A stretch of 64,000 nucleotides of DNA from Methanolobus profundi (lineage in GTDB: Archaea; Halobacteriota; Methanosarcinia; Methanosarcinales; Methanosarcinaceae): assembly GCF_900114835.1 (NCBI RefSeq), contig NZ_FOUJ01000001.1, positions 1-64,000 on the forward strand, in the 5' to 3' direction. Of this stretch, positions 46,572 to 57,508 are shown one piece after another; the stretch's first letter is position 1, and each line of letters starts with the position of its first letter. The position numbers were made by a program, and so were the translations under genes. The notes beneath the pieces were generated by a model that was given only the letters and a program-made list of their open reading frames with translations, ran no database searches and was not told where the DNA came from.

Positions 46572-47083
46572 GTTGGATGCAACTGCATTATTTGATATAT
46601 CCTTTCCTATTAATATTACTGTTCTTGAAGTTGTGGTGGGGGGTGCTGGGCGTTCTTTAATGGTGATAGTTCTAAATTATAATGGCGTTGTAATTTCAAA
46701 CAATGTTATATTTTAGAGTGGATTTATGTTATATATCAAGCAAAACAAGTGGATATGTGCAACAGGGGATGGTATGAGTCCTCGGTTGTGTGTGCAACAA
46801 TAAGTTGGTATGCGGGGGTACTTTCCAAAGTGGTATCTGAACCATGTATCTTTCTCGCTACTCTTAAGATACTGTTTCAGTCCATAGTGGGGTTGGAACG
46901 GGCCAATTGAATTAGGGGGGTGGAGTATCACTATGTTCGGTGGTACTATGTTTTCATAGTGCTTCACTCCTCTTTATGCCCTATTTATGATCGTTTTTCA
47001 TGTAACAGGCGGATATCATGTCTGTCAATACGTCTCTTTGAGTCTATTTTGATCTCTATATCTCCTATCAGGGGAATATTTTA
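46572..47083. other. Long intergenic region without a clear gene
   Basis: The 512 bases contain an 84-residue minus-strand frame (46967-46713) with no recognisable family and no good ribosome site, a G-rich stretch (GGTGGGGGGTGC near 46635) and a small hairpin ACTATG-TTTT-CATAGT (46945-46960). Nothing here can be named with confidence. Confidence 0.45.
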
Positions 47084-47085
47084 AA

Positions 47086-47098
47086 AATAAATATATAC
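47086..47098 (+). promoter_or_regulatory. TATA box of the four-helix membrane protein gene
   Basis: AAATAAATATATACT ends about 25 bases before the ATG at 47124. The expected transcription start (about 47117-47120) lies beyond an earlier in-frame ATG at 47100, so the later ATG must be the start. Confidence 0.55.
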
Positions 47099-47123
47099 TA
47101 TGATCGCTGATAGGGGGAATGGG

Positions 47124-47534
47124 ATGAACATGGACGTGAATACTGATAATCCATTTGTACAGGCACTGGTGGTCTCTACTACAATGGCGATCTTTATGGT
47201 AGGTGTTGCCTTCGGACTTATGAATATGGCAACCAGTGGACTTGATGTCCCTATGCCTGTGATACTTCTTATATTTGCAGTTATCTTCATAGCAGGCTCG
47301 GTGTATTTTGAATCAAGAGGTGCGGATTATATGGGCTCTCTGGTAGGTGGGGCTATAGTGGCTCTGGTAGCAACATTCTCAACTACGGCTTTTTTCAGTG
47401 GTGTGAAGTATTCCATAGAAGGTGGGATCTCTGCTATTGGATGGGAGCAAGTTATATCTGCATTGGCAGTATGTATGATCGCAAGTATGTTCTTGATACG
47501 GGTTCTGCAGCATAAGTTGAAGGGTGTTCTCTGA
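47124..47534 (+). CDS. Four-helix integral membrane protein, unknown
   Basis: A 136-residue protein with four hydrophobic helices (about 12-35, 38-58, 69-90 and 105-127) and short charged ends. AGGGGGAA stands before the ATG. No family is recognised and there is no operon partner. Only membrane location can be stated. Confidence 0.75.
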   Translation: MNMDVNTDNPFVQALVVSTTMAIFMVGVAFGLMNMATSGLDVPMPVILLIFAVIFIAGSVYFESRGADYMGSLVGGAIVALVATFSTTAFFSGVKYSIEGGISAIGWEQVISALAVCMIASMFLIRVLQHKLKGVL

Positions 47535-47689
47535 ACTGTGGTATGTTGTCAGTTCATAGGATCATTTTATCTTTTGTTGACTTCATTTCTGCAAAATAAG
47601 GCGTATATGCGAAAAGTATTTATAGAACTTCAAACAATCACTAGTTCGAATGCACATTACCGCGCATAGAAAATGCGGAGATATTGATA

Positions 47690-48208
47690 ATGGCTGATGG
47701 ACCAGAGAATTGTGAAGATTTAGATTCGAAACCGGTTGACGAAGGAACTACTGATAGCAACTCCGCTGAGGCTGAGGTTGCACAGCTTAAGGATAAGCTT
47801 CTGCGCCTGACAGCTGAGTTTGATAATTTCAGGAAAAGAAGTGCCCGGGAAAAAGAGGAATATCGTAAGTTTGCAGTCGAGCAGGTGATCATTGAGCTCC
47901 TTGAGGTCTATGATAACTTCGAGCGTGCTATCGAATCTGCAAAGCAGACCGAAGATATATCATCTGTTATCACGGGTGTTGAAATGGTCTTCAAACAATT
48001 TACAGGTATACTCGAGAAGGAAGGTCTTCAAAAGATAGAATGTGTCGGGCACGAGTTCGATCCGTTCCTTCACGAAGCGATGATGCATGTAGAACATCCT
48101 GACCACGATGAGAATACGGTGGTAGATGTCTGCAAGCCAGGGTATTATCTGCACACGAAGGTCATAAGACCTGCAATGGTGACCGTTTCAAAGAAAGCTG
48201 AGAAGTAG
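47690..48208 (+). CDS. grpE: Nucleotide exchange factor GrpE
   Basis: A 172-residue GrpE: an acidic N-terminal tail, a long coiled coil (LKDKLLRLTAEFDNFRKRSAREKEEYRKF), and the beta domain that opens DnaK (HEFDPFLHEAMMHVE, PGYYLHTKVIRPAMVTVSK). The ATG at 47690 follows GCGGAG; a TTG two codons earlier is less likely. It ends in TAG. It opens the grpE-dnaK-dnaJ cluster, which mesophilic methanogens took from bacteria. Confidence 0.95.
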   Translation: MADGPENCEDLDSKPVDEGTTDSNSAEAEVAQLKDKLLRLTAEFDNFRKRSAREKEEYRKFAVEQVIIELLEVYDNFERAIESAKQTEDISSVITGVEMVFKQFTGILEKEGLQKIECVGHEFDPFLHEAMMHVEHPDHDENTVVDVCKPGYYLHTKVIRPAMVTVSKKAEK

Positions 48209-48300
48209 GATCTGGAATTAGAAGGTAAGGATACCTTCAATATAGATAAAACGCAATTATTAATGATATACTATAATTAATTCATATAAGAGGTAATAAA

Positions 48301-50154
48301 ATGGGAAAGATATTGGGAATTGACCTGGGAACTACAAACTCCTGTATGGCTGTGATCGAAGGTGGAGAACCTACAATTATACCTAATGCAGAGGGAGGAA
48401 GAACCACTCCTTCAGTTGTAGGTTTCTCTAAGAAGGGTGAGAAACTTGTAGGTCAGGTTGCCAAGAGGCAGCTTATTACCAATGCCGATAACAGTGTAAG
48501 CTCTATCAAGAGGCACATCGGCGAGGGTGACTACAAAGTAACCCTTAATGACAAGGAATACTCTCCACAGGAAGTTTCTGCAATGATCCTTCGTAAGTTG
48601 AAGGAAGATGCGGAATCATACCTCGGCGAGACCATCACACAGGCTGTAATTACTGTCCCTGCATACTTCAATGACTCACAGAGACAGGCAACAAAGGATG
48701 CAGGTACAATTGCAGGTCTTGAGGTAATGAGAATTATCAACGAGCCAACAGCAGCATCACTTGCATATGGTCTTGACAAGGATGAAGAAGACCACAAAAT
48801 ACTCATCTACGACCTTGGTGGCGGTACATTCGATGTATCCATCCTTGAGCTTGGTGGAGGAGTATTCGAAGTTCTCTCAACTGCAGGTGACACTCACCTT
48901 GGTGGAGATGATTTCGATCAGAAGATCGTTGATTTCCTTATTGAGGAATTCAATAAGATCGAAGGCATCGACCTTTCAAAGGACAAGGCATCACTCCAGC
49001 GTTTGAAGGATGCTGCTGAGAAGGCAAAGATCGAGCTTTCCGGTGTAACTTCCACTAACATCAACCTTCCATTCATCACTGCAGATGCGAACGGTCAGCC
49101 AAAGCACATCGATATCGACCTCACAAGAGCACAGTTCGAGAAGATGACCGCTGATCTGCTTGACAAGACACTCGTGGCTGTCAATCAGGCAATGAAGGAT
49201 GCAAAGGTATCTTCATCAGACATTGACAGAGTACTTCTTGTAGGAGGTTCCACAAGGATGCCTGCAGTAACGGAGCTTGTAAAGAAGGCAGCAGGAAAGG
49301 ACCCATACAAGAACATCAATCCTGATGAAGCTGTAGCAGTTGGTGCAGCAATACAGGCTGGTGTACTTGGTGGCGAGGTCCACGATGTACTTCTGCTCGA
49401 TGTCACGCCATTGACCCTTGGTATCGAAACACTCGGAGGGGTCTCAACACCTCTTATCGACAGGAACACTACCATCCCTACCAAGAAGAGCCAGATCTTC
49501 TCAACAGCAGCTGACAACCAGCCATCTGTGGAGATCCATGTACTTCAGGGTGAGAGAGGCGTTGCATCAGGTAACAAGTCACTGGGCAGGTTCACACTTG
49601 ACGGTATTCCACCAGCACCAAGAGGACTTCCACAGATCGAGGTCACATTCGATATCGATGCGAACGGTATCCTTCATGTCACTGCAAAGGATATGGGAAC
49701 CGGTAAGGAACAGTCCATATCAATCCAGAAGCCAGGTGGACTTACCGACGAGGAGATCGACCAGATGGTCAAGGATGCAGAGATGCATGCTGAAGAGGAC
49801 AAGAAGCGCAAGGAAGAGGTTGAGGTCAAGAACACAGCCGAGTCCCTTGTGAACGCTGCTGAAAAGACCCTCAAGGAAGCTGACGAGATCGCAACCGATG
49901 AGCAGAGGTCAAAGATCGAGGCAGCTATCGAGGCTCTGAAGGCTGCTCTTGAAACCGACGATATCGAAGATATCAAGGCAAAGACAGAAGAACTTCAGAC
50001 CGCAGTCTATGATGTGTCCGCTGCAATGTATCAGAAGGCACAGGAAGAAGCTGCAGCTGCAGCATCTGATGCAGAAGATACTGGATCTGCTGGTGACTCC
50101 GGAGAGGAGACCATCGTGGATGCAGACTACGAAGTTGTCGATGACGACAAGTAA
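48301..50154 (+). CDS. dnaK: Chaperone protein DnaK (Hsp70)
   Basis: A 617-residue Hsp70. The ATPase domain has [13 protein letters not shown] and [11 protein letters not shown]; the substrate domain begins near residue 370 ([14 protein letters not shown]); the acidic C-terminus ends [10 protein letters not shown]. It folds and protects proteins with DnaJ and GrpE. An A+T-rich promoter (TGATATACTATAATTAATT near 48266) precedes it, so it may be expressed alone as well as from grpE. Confidence 0.97.
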   Translation: MGKILGIDLGTTNSCMAVIEGGEPTIIPNAEGGRTTPSVVGFSKKGEKLVGQVAKRQLITNADNSVSSIKRHIGEGDYKVTLNDKEYSPQEVSAMILRKLKEDAESYLGETITQAVITVPAYFNDSQRQATKDAGTIAGLEVMRIINEPTAASLAYGLDKDEEDHKILIYDLGGGTFDVSILELGGGVFEVLSTAGDTHLGGDDFDQKIVDFLIEEFNKIEGIDLSKDKASLQRLKDAAEKAKIELSGVTSTNINLPFITADANGQPKHIDIDLTRAQFEKMTADLLDKTLVAVNQAMKDAKVSSSDIDRVLLVGGSTRMPAVTELVKKAAGKDPYKNINPDEAVAVGAAIQAGVLGGEVHDVLLLDVTPLTLGIETLGGVSTPLIDRNTTIPTKKSQIFSTAADNQPSVEIHVLQGERGVASGNKSLGRFTLDGIPPAPRGLPQIEVTFDIDANGILHVTAKDMGTGKEQSISIQKPGGLTDEEIDQMVKDAEMHAEEDKKRKEEVEVKNTAESLVNAAEKTLKEADEIATDEQRSKIEAAIEALKAALETDDIEDIKAKTEELQTAVYDVSAAMYQKAQEEAAAAASDAEDTGSAGDSGEETIVDADYEVVDDDK

Positions 50155-50254
50155 GTTAAACATGGATAAACATAGTAAGATGCCCTGATAAGGGGTATCT
50201 TAATACCTTTAATTTTAATTTAATGAAAATCATATAGTATCATAGGAATCATCC

Positions 50255-51424
50255 ATGTCCACTACACGCGATTATTATGAGATCCTGGGTATATCCAAGG
50301 ATGCCACAGAGTCCGAGATAAAGAAAGCTTACAGAAAGCTTGCTATGCAATATCACCCGGACAAGAACAAGGAAGAAGATGCCGAAGCAAAGTTCAAGGA
50401 AATATCCGAGGCATATGCTGTCCTCTCGGACACTGAGAAGAGGGAACAGTATGACAGGTTCGGTCATGCAGGTATAGATGGCCGGTACAGTCAGGAGGAT
50501 ATCTTCAGAGGTGCAGACTTTGGTGGCTTCGATGACCTTGGTGATATACTTGGAGGTATCTTCGGTGGTGGCTTCGGTGGCTTTGGAGGTTTCGGTGGCG
50601 GACAAAGAAGACAGGGTCCTATGAGAGGCTCTGATCTGCGCTATGATCTGGGTATCACCCTTGAGGCAGCAGCAGATGGTGTAGAGACCACCATCAATGT
50701 TCCAAGGGCTGAGAACTGTGGGTCCTGTGATGGTACTGGTGCGAAAGCAGGTACAAGTCCAAAGACGTGTTCTACATGTCGTGGTTCAGGTCAGGTTACA
50801 CAGGCACGTAATACTCCATTTGGAAGATTCATGTCAACAACTACCTGTAACGCCTGTCATGGACGCGGTCAGATCATCGAAGAACCATGTCCTGCATGTA
50901 AGGGCACAGGTAAGATGAAGAAGGTCCGTAAGATATCTGTCAAGGTGCCAAAGGGTGCAGATAATGGATTACGCCTCAAGATAAGAGGCGAAGGTGAGGA
51001 AGGAAGTCCAGGTGCACCATCTGGTGACCTCTATGTGGTCATACATGTGGAGCCACATGACAAGTTCCAGCGTGTTGGCGACGATATCCTGTATGAGCAA
51101 CCTATATCTTTCACTATGGCTGCACTTGGTGGGAACGTAATGGTCCCGACACTTCATGGGAATGTGAAAATGAATATAAAGCCTGGAACACAGACACATT
51201 CTATCCTTCGTCTGAAGGGTAAGGGTATGCCTCATCTTCACGGACATTCACATGGTGACCAGTTGGTCAAGATCATCGTAAAGACGCCAACAAAGCTGAC
51301 CGGGGAACAAAAGGAGCTTCTTGAGAAATATCAGGAGCTAGAAGGAAGTCCTGATGTAAAAGGTCCAAAGGGCGGAAAGGGCATATTTGAGAAGGTGAAG
51401 GGAGCTTTTGAGGCTGGAATATAG
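50255..51424 (+). CDS. dnaJ: Chaperone protein DnaJ (Hsp40)
   Basis: A 389-residue type I DnaJ: the J domain with HPD near residue 35, a Gly/Phe region ([17 protein letters not shown]), four zinc repeats ([36 protein letters not shown]) and two beta substrate domains. It delivers substrates to DnaK and starts ATP hydrolysis. It ends in TAG. Confidence 0.97.
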   Translation: MSTTRDYYEILGISKDATESEIKKAYRKLAMQYHPDKNKEEDAEAKFKEISEAYAVLSDTEKREQYDRFGHAGIDGRYSQEDIFRGADFGGFDDLGDILGGIFGGGFGGFGGFGGGQRRQGPMRGSDLRYDLGITLEAAADGVETTINVPRAENCGSCDGTGAKAGTSPKTCSTCRGSGQVTQARNTPFGRFMSTTTCNACHGRGQIIEEPCPACKGTGKMKKVRKISVKVPKGADNGLRLKIRGEGEEGSPGAPSGDLYVVIHVEPHDKFQRVGDDILYEQPISFTMAALGGNVMVPTLHGNVKMNIKPGTQTHSILRLKGKGMPHLHGHSHGDQLVKIIVKTPTKLTGEQKELLEKYQELEGSPDVKGPKGGKGIFEKVKGAFEAGI

Positions 51425-51450
51425 TCACTGTCCTCATAATTCCGATTCCC

Positions 51451-51482
51451 TCTTCTACTTTTTTTCTATTTAATTTTTTGGA
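51451..51482 (+). terminator. U-rich terminator after dnaJ
   Basis: Two U runs (seven and six long) near 51459-51480 follow dnaJ and would stop archaeal RNA polymerase. No clear hairpin precedes them. Confidence 0.45.
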
Positions 51483-51610
51483 CATCTTTTTATATAGCCA
51501 CACTAATTATGTGGTAAGATTTAAAAACCAATAAGCATATTATGCGGTTTTGTTTTCAGTTTCGCAAGTTTCATAGGAATGTCCTATATATGAGCTTTTG
51601 AAGGTATATT

Positions 51611-52945
51611 ATGAAGATCGTAATAATTGGTGCTGGTGAAGTTGGTTATCATATTGCTAAAGCACTTTATCAGACAAACGATGTTGTTATCGTAGACCTG
51701 AACGAAGAAGCATGTCTTCGTGCAGACGAACTTGATGTCCATGTCATACACGGTAATGGTGCAAACGTATCTATTTTGCACGATGCTCTGGATGGCGCAG
51801 GTCTCCTGGTGGCAGTAACCGGGTCCGATGAAGTAAATATCGTTGCATGTATGGCTTCCAAGCTCACCGCTAAAGGTAAAAATAAACTAAAGACCGTAGC
51901 CAGGGTCAGTAATCCTGATTATATCGACCAGCCTGTGGCCAAGCGCCCTCAGATAGGTATCGATATTATGGTCTGTCCTGAACTCTCCCTCGCATCAGAG
52001 GTCGCACAGATCCTTGCTATTCCTTCGGCCATAGATGCTGAATACTTTGCAGGTGGTAAGGTGGAGATGATGGAATTCGTTGTTCCTGATGATCACTCTC
52101 TTGTGGGCAAACATATGCAGGACCTTCATCTCGCAAATTGCTGTATCATAAGTGCCCTTTTCAGAGATTCAGAGGTTATAATCCCACATGGCGAAGATAC
52201 TATTGAAGGTAATGACCACATAGTTGTCATTGGGAAACCTGCTTCCATGAAAGAGGTCCGTGATCTCTTTGGTGAGAAAGTAGGAAAAAGAAGTAAGGTC
52301 ATGATCATCGGTGGTGGGGTGGTAGGTTTCTATCTTGCAAAGATGGTTGCAAAGAGCGAGTTCGACCTTAAGATCATAGAGTCTGATAAAGAACGGTCTG
52401 CTGCTATCGCTGAAGAGCTTCCTGATGTTCTTGTTCTCAATGGTGATGGTACTGATATCAATCTTCTAAAGGAAGAAGGTGTCTCTGATATGGATGTCGT
52501 GATATCAGTGACCAATAGTGATGAGAAGAACCTTCTGTGTTCTCTGCTTGCCAAACAGCTTGGAGTGAAGAAAGTAATTGCAAGATCGGACAGGTCTGAT
52601 TATGTTTCCCTCTTTGAGATGGTCGGTGTGGACAGTGCAGTAAGCCCTCGTCAGGCAACTGTAAATGAGGTGCTGAAACTGACCTTTGGTCAGGGTATCG
52701 AATCTATCACTACCATTGAAGGTGAGAAGGCCGAGATCATTGAATACACCACTTCCAAGAAGTCAAAGATCGTGGGCAGACCATTGAAGAATGTAAAATT
52801 CCCATCTGGTGCTATAGTCAGTATGGTTGTCCATAACGGTAATACTGTAGTCCCTCGTGGAGAATATGTGATAGAGGAGGGCGACAGAGTAGTTGTGTTC
52901 GCTCTACAGTCTGCCAATGCAGAGGTTGAGAGACTCTTCAAATAA
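51611..52945 (+). CDS. trkA: Trk potassium uptake regulatory protein TrkA
   Basis: A 444-residue peripheral protein of two RCK units: NAD-binding folds at residue 1 (IVIIGAGEVGYHIAKAL) and near 230 (VMIIGGGVVGFYLAKMV), each followed by a TrkA-C domain. It gates TrkH in response to nucleotides. It precedes trkH by 18 bases. Confidence 0.96.
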   Translation: MKIVIIGAGEVGYHIAKALYQTNDVVIVDLNEEACLRADELDVHVIHGNGANVSILHDALDGAGLLVAVTGSDEVNIVACMASKLTAKGKNKLKTVARVSNPDYIDQPVAKRPQIGIDIMVCPELSLASEVAQILAIPSAIDAEYFAGGKVEMMEFVVPDDHSLVGKHMQDLHLANCCIISALFRDSEVIIPHGEDTIEGNDHIVVIGKPASMKEVRDLFGEKVGKRSKVMIIGGGVVGFYLAKMVAKSEFDLKIIESDKERSAAIAEELPDVLVLNGDGTDINLLKEEGVSDMDVVISVTNSDEKNLLCSLLAKQLGVKKVIARSDRSDYVSLFEMVGVDSAVSPRQATVNEVLKLTFGQGIESITTIEGEKAEIIEYTTSKKSKIVGRPLKNVKFPSGAIVSMVVHNGNTVVPRGEYVIEEGDRVVVFALQSANAEVERLFK

Positions 52946-52963
52946 CCACCAGGGGGTTATGAT

Positions 52964-54397
52964 CTGAATCATGGTGTAATACTTAACGTTCTTGGTGGAC
53001 TTCTAAGGTTCCTGGGAGCCATAATGATGGTGCCGTTATTGGTAGCTTTCTATTATGGTGATCCGTTATACCCGTTCCTTGTGGCTGTTGTAGTTACAGG
53101 TCTTACAGGTATCCTTCTTTCGTACAGGTATAAAGAAGCTGATGAATGGAAGATCCGGGAAGGTTTTGCCATTGTAGCATTTGGATGGCTTGCAGCCGCT
53201 GCATTTGGTTCCATTCCCTATATGCTGGATGGTATCAGTCCTGTTAATGCTCTTTTTGAATCAATGTCCGGTTTTACTACGACCGGAGCTACCGTCCTGC
53301 TTGATATAGAAGCTCATTCAAAAAGTATATTGTTCTGGCGTGGGATGACCCAATGGATAGGTGGAATGGGTATCATCATGCTTTTCATTGCTATTCTCCC
53401 TAAGCTTGGTGTTGCCGGCAGGCAGTTGTTCAGGGCAGAAGCTCCTGGTCCCACTGAAGATAAGCTCAAACCAAGGATAAGGGAGACAGCTAAGATTCTG
53501 TGGCTGGTCTATCTATCTATCTCTCTGGCAGAGGTAGCAGCATTGTTGTTGGCCAAGCTTTCTCTGTACGATGCTATAAATCATACTTTCACTACAATGG
53601 CATGTGGTGGTTTTTCACCTTATGCTGACAGTATTGCGGCGTTCAACAGTCCTTTGGTTGAGGGTATTATAACTGTTTTCATGTTCATTTCAGGAGCTAA
53701 CTTTGCTCTTCATTACAGGACACTTTACACTGACCGTAATAGTCTCTTAAAGGATGACGAGTTCAAGTTCTATTCATTTATTGTAATTGCTGCTACGGTC
53801 ATATTGACCTTCAGTCTCTGGAACTCCATGGGTGAGACGATCTTTAATTCATTCAGGTATGCCGCATTCCAGGTTGTTTCTATTACCACTACTACTGGGT
53901 TTGCAACAGTGGACTTCAATCTGTGGACCGATTCTGCAAAGATCGTTCTGCTGGCTGTAATGTTCGTGGGTGGATGTGCTGGATCTACGTCCGGTGGAAT
54001 AAAGGTTGTCAGGATATTTCTACTCATCAAGTATGCGCAGCGTGCTTTGTTCAAATCCATTCATCCAAAGGCTGTCAAGCCGATAAAGTTCAATAACAAG
54101 ACCGTTCCGGATGATGTAATGCAGGCGATCGTCTCTTTTGTGGTGATCTATCTGATGATATTCGGAATATCCACAGGACTGCTTTCCCTCATGGGTATGG
54201 ATATCATGAGCTCACTTACATCTTCGATCGCAACACTTGGTAATATCGGCCCCGGTTTCAATCTTGTAGGTCCCATGGCGAACTTTGATGTAGTACCATT
54301 TGTAGGAAAGCTGTTGCTTATAGCTAATATGTGGATAGGCAGACTTGAGGTTTTCACAGTGATCGTACTGTTGACCCCTGAATTCTGGAGACGCTGA
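52964..54397 (+). CDS. trkH: Trk potassium uptake channel subunit TrkH (probable CUG start)
   Basis: A membrane channel with the four P-loop repeats of the TrkH/KtrB family (for example [13 protein letters not shown] near residue 105 and [12 protein letters not shown] near 310). The first ATG in frame is at 53024, which would cut away most of the first helix. Reading from CTG at 52964 gives [18 protein letters not shown] before [13 protein letters not shown], the usual TrkH start, and AGGGGG lies seven bases upstream. There is no ATG, GTG or TTG in frame in between. The CTG start (477 residues) is therefore preferred. Confidence 0.85.
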   Translation: MNHGVILNVLGGLLRFLGAIMMVPLLVAFYYGDPLYPFLVAVVVTGLTGILLSYRYKEADEWKIREGFAIVAFGWLAAAAFGSIPYMLDGISPVNALFESMSGFTTTGATVLLDIEAHSKSILFWRGMTQWIGGMGIIMLFIAILPKLGVAGRQLFRAEAPGPTEDKLKPRIRETAKILWLVYLSISLAEVAALLLAKLSLYDAINHTFTTMACGGFSPYADSIAAFNSPLVEGIITVFMFISGANFALHYRTLYTDRNSLLKDDEFKFYSFIVIAATVILTFSLWNSMGETIFNSFRYAAFQVVSITTTTGFATVDFNLWTDSAKIVLLAVMFVGGCAGSTSGGIKVVRIFLLIKYAQRALFKSIHPKAVKPIKFNNKTVPDDVMQAIVSFVVIYLMIFGISTGLLSLMGMDIMSSLTSSIATLGNIGPGFNLVGPMANFDVVPFVGKLLLIANMWIGRLEVFTVIVLLTPEFWRR

Positions 54398-54407
54398 TCT
54401 CCAGGGT

Positions 54408-55250
54408 TCAAATACCTTTTTTAGCAGTTCCTAAAATATATCCGACGTGTTTTCTTGTTGACCTTTTATTAAATAGTATTCTTTTTCCTTTATCCAGTCT
54501 TGAAAACCGTCTTCTGATATCTTTGCTTAATATCGTATATTTTAACATTCTCAGGATCATGGCGGTTGTTCTCAGGATACCGCCCATGGCTTTAAATGTG
54601 CCCAACATATCCCTGATCCTTTCAAAAGGCCTGTGTTTGTAGATATTTATATCCTTTGATCCTGTTCTTTTGAAATAATGCTCCCATTCTTCTGGTGTGT
54701 GTATATTGAACTGGAGTCCGGTAACTTCTGTGAAAATAGTTTCAGCTTCATCTATTTTTGCTTTAATATGAGGTTCGATGTTACTATCTCTATACATCTC
54801 ATTAATGCCAAGATATCCTTCTGGTCCGATAACTCTCATAAATTCTTCAAAGGCTCTTTCCTTATCAAGGAATTGCGAAACAAATTCTGTGATCACGATG
54901 TCAAAGGAAGCTTCTGAAAACGGTAAATTATATGCATCACCTGTAAGGAATTCTGTCTTGTTTTCAATGTTCTCATCAAAAGCCCTTATTCTTGCATTTT
55001 TCACAGATCCCTCTGCAATATCTACTCCAATAACAGAACATCCTTTTCTCTTTGAGAGGTAACATGCACTAAAACCGCTTCCACATCCTACTATCAATAC
55101 TTTGCTCGTTCTATCTATGTGGCACAGGTTGGCGAGCTCTTCAGTTGATCGTGGTCCTCCAACATGGAAATATGGAACACCAAGATAACTCATAAAGCTA
55201 TAATAGTCCATTTCTTCAATTTCAGAAATTGACAGTTTTCTATTGTCCAT
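54408..55250 (-). CDS. Class I SAM-dependent methyltransferase
   Basis: A 280-residue methyltransferase. The SAM site is KVLIVGCGSGFSACYLS near residue 50, with VIGVDIAEGSV and LTGDAYNLPFSEASFDIV following. The C-terminal 70 residues are basic and hydrophobic (RTTAMILRMLKYTIL), suggesting contact with the membrane or a lipid-like substrate. The ATG at 55250 follows GGAGAAAC; the frame extends 37 codons upstream but that part is not family-like. The substrate is unknown. It lies after the GGR run but separated by 107 bases. Confidence 0.85.
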   Translation of the reverse strand: MDNRKLSISEIEEMDYYSFMSYLGVPYFHVGGPRSTEELANLCHIDRTSKVLIVGCGSGFSACYLSKRKGCSVIGVDIAEGSVKNARIRAFDENIENKTEFLTGDAYNLPFSEASFDIVITEFVSQFLDKERAFEEFMRVIGPEGYLGINEMYRDSNIEPHIKAKIDEAETIFTEVTGLQFNIHTPEEWEHYFKRTGSKDINIYKHRPFERIRDMLGTFKAMGGILRTTAMILRMLKYTILSKDIRRRFSRLDKGKRILFNKRSTRKHVGYILGTAKKGI

Positions 55251-55357
55251 GATGTTTCTCCATAGAATATACTGACATATTTCTATGGGGGATGTAAAAG
55301 CATTGTGCAGAATACGGGAAATAAGTAAAAAAAAGAAGATAAAGTGACCGTTTAAGG

Positions 55358-56578
55358 TCACTTGTCACGTTCAAAGTCAAGTTCGTACTTGACAACGTTC
55401 TTGAAAAGGACCCTCAGGTCCCACAGGAGTTTCTTGTTTGCCTTGAAGAGGGCATACAATAGGTCCAGCAGGCTCATACTGGAAAAGTTAACACCTTCCA
55501 GTGAATGTGCCAGTGAGTTGATCTCCTTGTCTGTAAAGGCTGTGAAAGTATCCTTTACTATGAGGCTGTTATCTATCTCATATCCAATAGATTCGCGCCA
55601 TCTTTTCTCATACTCCTGAAGTGCATTGGTGGAAACATCACCTTTTGAAATAGCATTGTATGCAACCTCGCCGGCCATTTTACCTGCTTCCATAGCATTG
55701 ATGATGCCTCCTCCTGTTATAGGGTCGGATTGCCTTGCTGCATCTCCAATGAGCATGAGTCCGTTAGCTATGGTCTTCTCTATGGTACCACTTACCGGTA
55801 CTCCGCCTACGTCCATCTCCAGTATCTTAGCATCAGGATAGTTCTTCTGAACGAACTCGTTCAGATAATCAATAGCATGCTTTTCGCCTGATTCGCTACC
55901 AAGGATTCCGATACCTACGTTCGCAAGGTCTCCTCCCTTGGGGAAAAGCCACACGTATCCGGCAGGTGCGATATCATTTCCAAGATAGAAATAGCAGTAA
56001 TCCTGGTCCATGCCTGTACCGCTCATAAGGTACTGGGCACATGTTTCAATGTCTTTTGGTTTCAGGGATGTATCAATACCTGCCCATCTACCGATCTTGG
56101 ATTCCACTCCATCTGCACCGATAACTATCTTGGCACGGATGTCGTGTAACTCGCCAAGGTGCATGACCTTAATACCCTTGACAAAACCGTTCTCCATGAT
56201 AAGATCGGTAGCTCTGGTCTTGACCATGACCTCTGCACCGGCCTTAGCACTTTCATATGCCAGTGCCCTGTCAAAGAGCTTACGTTCAAGCACATATCCT
56301 ACCTCTCCACCTGCGATCTCTTCTGACATCTCTACCATGGTGCCGTCAGGTGCGAATATGCGTGACCCCTTAACGTCTGCACAGATCCAGCGGTGATCAG
56401 GTTCTATATGCTTTCTCAGCCATATCTTGCTGACCCCTTCTGCACATCTTACAGGGTCCCCTATCTCCTGTCTTTTTTCGATCAGTAGTACACTAAGACC
56501 TTTTTGAGCTGCTGTTTTTGCTGCGATAGAGCCAGCTGGTCCTGCACCAACGATCACGACGTCATACTCGCTCTTCAC
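55358..56578 (-). CDS. Digeranylgeranylglycerophospholipid reductase (GGR)
   Basis: A 406-residue flavoprotein that saturates the isoprenoid chains of archaeal lipids. It has the FAD fold [18 protein letters not shown], the conserved cysteine in [10 protein letters not shown], the substrate motif [12 protein letters not shown] and [14 protein letters not shown]. It starts with GTG inside the stop of the ferredoxin gene. In Methanosarcina acetivorans the same pair is known, with the ferredoxin as electron donor for full saturation. Confidence 0.93.
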   Translation of the reverse strand: MKSEYDVVIVGAGPAGSIAAKTAAQKGLSVLLIEKRQEIGDPVRCAEGVSKIWLRKHIEPDHRWICADVKGSRIFAPDGTMVEMSEEIAGGEVGYVLERKLFDRALAYESAKAGAEVMVKTRATDLIMENGFVKGIKVMHLGELHDIRAKIVIGADGVESKIGRWAGIDTSLKPKDIETCAQYLMSGTGMDQDYCYFYLGNDIAPAGYVWLFPKGGDLANVGIGILGSESGEKHAIDYLNEFVQKNYPDAKILEMDVGGVPVSGTIEKTIANGLMLIGDAARQSDPITGGGIINAMEAGKMAGEVAYNAISKGDVSTNALQEYEKRWRESIGYEIDNSLIVKDTFTAFTDKEINSLAHSLEGVNFSSMSLLDLLYALFKANKKLLWDLRVLFKNVVKYELDFERDK

Positions 56579-56757
56579 TTTTTCACCTCAATAGCACCAA
56601 CAGGGCATATCTTTGCACAGATGCCGCAGGAAGTACATGTATCATTAGCTTCTACCCAGGTTTCGACCAATTCAAGTGCGCCAAAAGGACATACACCTAC
56701 GCATGCGCCACAATATCCGCATTTGAACTTATTTATCTCAATGGTCACTATTATCAC
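56575..56757 (-). CDS. 2[4Fe-4S] ferredoxin, partner of GGR
   Basis: A 60-residue ferredoxin with two clusters ([14 protein letters not shown] and [14 protein letters not shown]). It overlaps GGR by four bases, and the equivalent ferredoxin of M. acetivorans donates electrons to GGR. It probably has its own promoter in the 115-base gap to cofC. Confidence 0.93.
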   Translation of the reverse strand: MIIVTIEINKFKCGYCGACVGVCPFGALELVETWVEANDTCTSCGICAKICPVGAIEVKK

Positions 56758-56872
56758 CTATAGATTTGTATAATTCGTCTCTAATAGTTTAAAAGGAAAT
56801 ATATCTTTCTGATACTTAAATTAGAATAACATTGGATCAGGAAGTCCTTATAGTCTAAGGACTATATTTGTT

Positions 56873-57508
56873 TTATGCATCAGAAGAACTGATCTTTGCT
56901 CTTGTCTTACCAGTTTCCATATCAAACCTTTCCAGAACGTATTCTTTTGATCTTCCATGTCCGTGTAGCATTATCTCCACAAGGTCATGGGGTTCATCGA
57001 TATCAGTGCTCAGAAGGAAAGAATCGTATATATAGGTTGAACATTCCCTGTCCTTTGCTATATTGCAGTGGTTCAGGAAACTGGATCCGTAATATTTAAC
57101 ATGGAAATTGGAGGGGTCCTTTACAAAAATAACATTTGTGCCTCCTCCTTTTCCAGGAACGATAACTACATCCTCTGGTCTGGAAGTTATGTCTTTTATG
57201 TGTTCTGCCCTCACAAGGGGAAGATCGGCCATGATTATGAATATTGGCTCTTTCTCGTGGCTCAGGTATTCATTTATGGCCTCGTTCAGATCGTTCTCAT
57301 CCAGCACTACATTCACTTGAAGGTCTTTTGGTACTCCATTATCAGGAGTTGTGAGGATATCTATTTCCTCTATCTCTGCATCCTGGATACTGGTTACAAC
57401 ATCTCTTAGCATCAGCTCTACGAAACTCTCACGCTCTTCAAGGGTGAGTGCAGGTGAAAGCCTTGATTTGGCGTTCTTTTTCTTGTATGGTATCAATGCT
57501 TTTGTCAT
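56873..57508 (-). CDS. cofC: 2-phospho-L-lactate guanylyltransferase CofC
   Basis: A 211-residue nucleotidyltransferase of the GT-A fold that activates 2-phospholactate (or a close analogue) with GTP for F420 synthesis. It has the start ALIPYKKKNAKSRLSP, the metal-binding IIMADLPLV near residue 95, and PGKGGGTNV. Its ATG overlaps the stop of cofH1. Confidence 0.92.
   Translation of the reverse strand: MTKALIPYKKKNAKSRLSPALTLEERESFVELMLRDVVTSIQDAEIEEIDILTTPDNGVPKDLQVNVVLDENDLNEAINEYLSHEKEPIFIIMADLPLVRAEHIKDITSRPEDVVIVPGKGGGTNVIFVKDPSNFHVKYYGSSFLNHCNIAKDRECSTYIYDSFLLSTDIDEPHDLVEIMLHGHGRSKEYVLERFDMETGKTRAKISSSDA

Noticed and set aside
46713-46967. An 84-residue minus-strand frame as a gene
   Set aside because: No recognisable family, no ribosome site, unusual composition rich in His, Pro and Tyr, and located in a long gap. 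Kept only as intergenic description.
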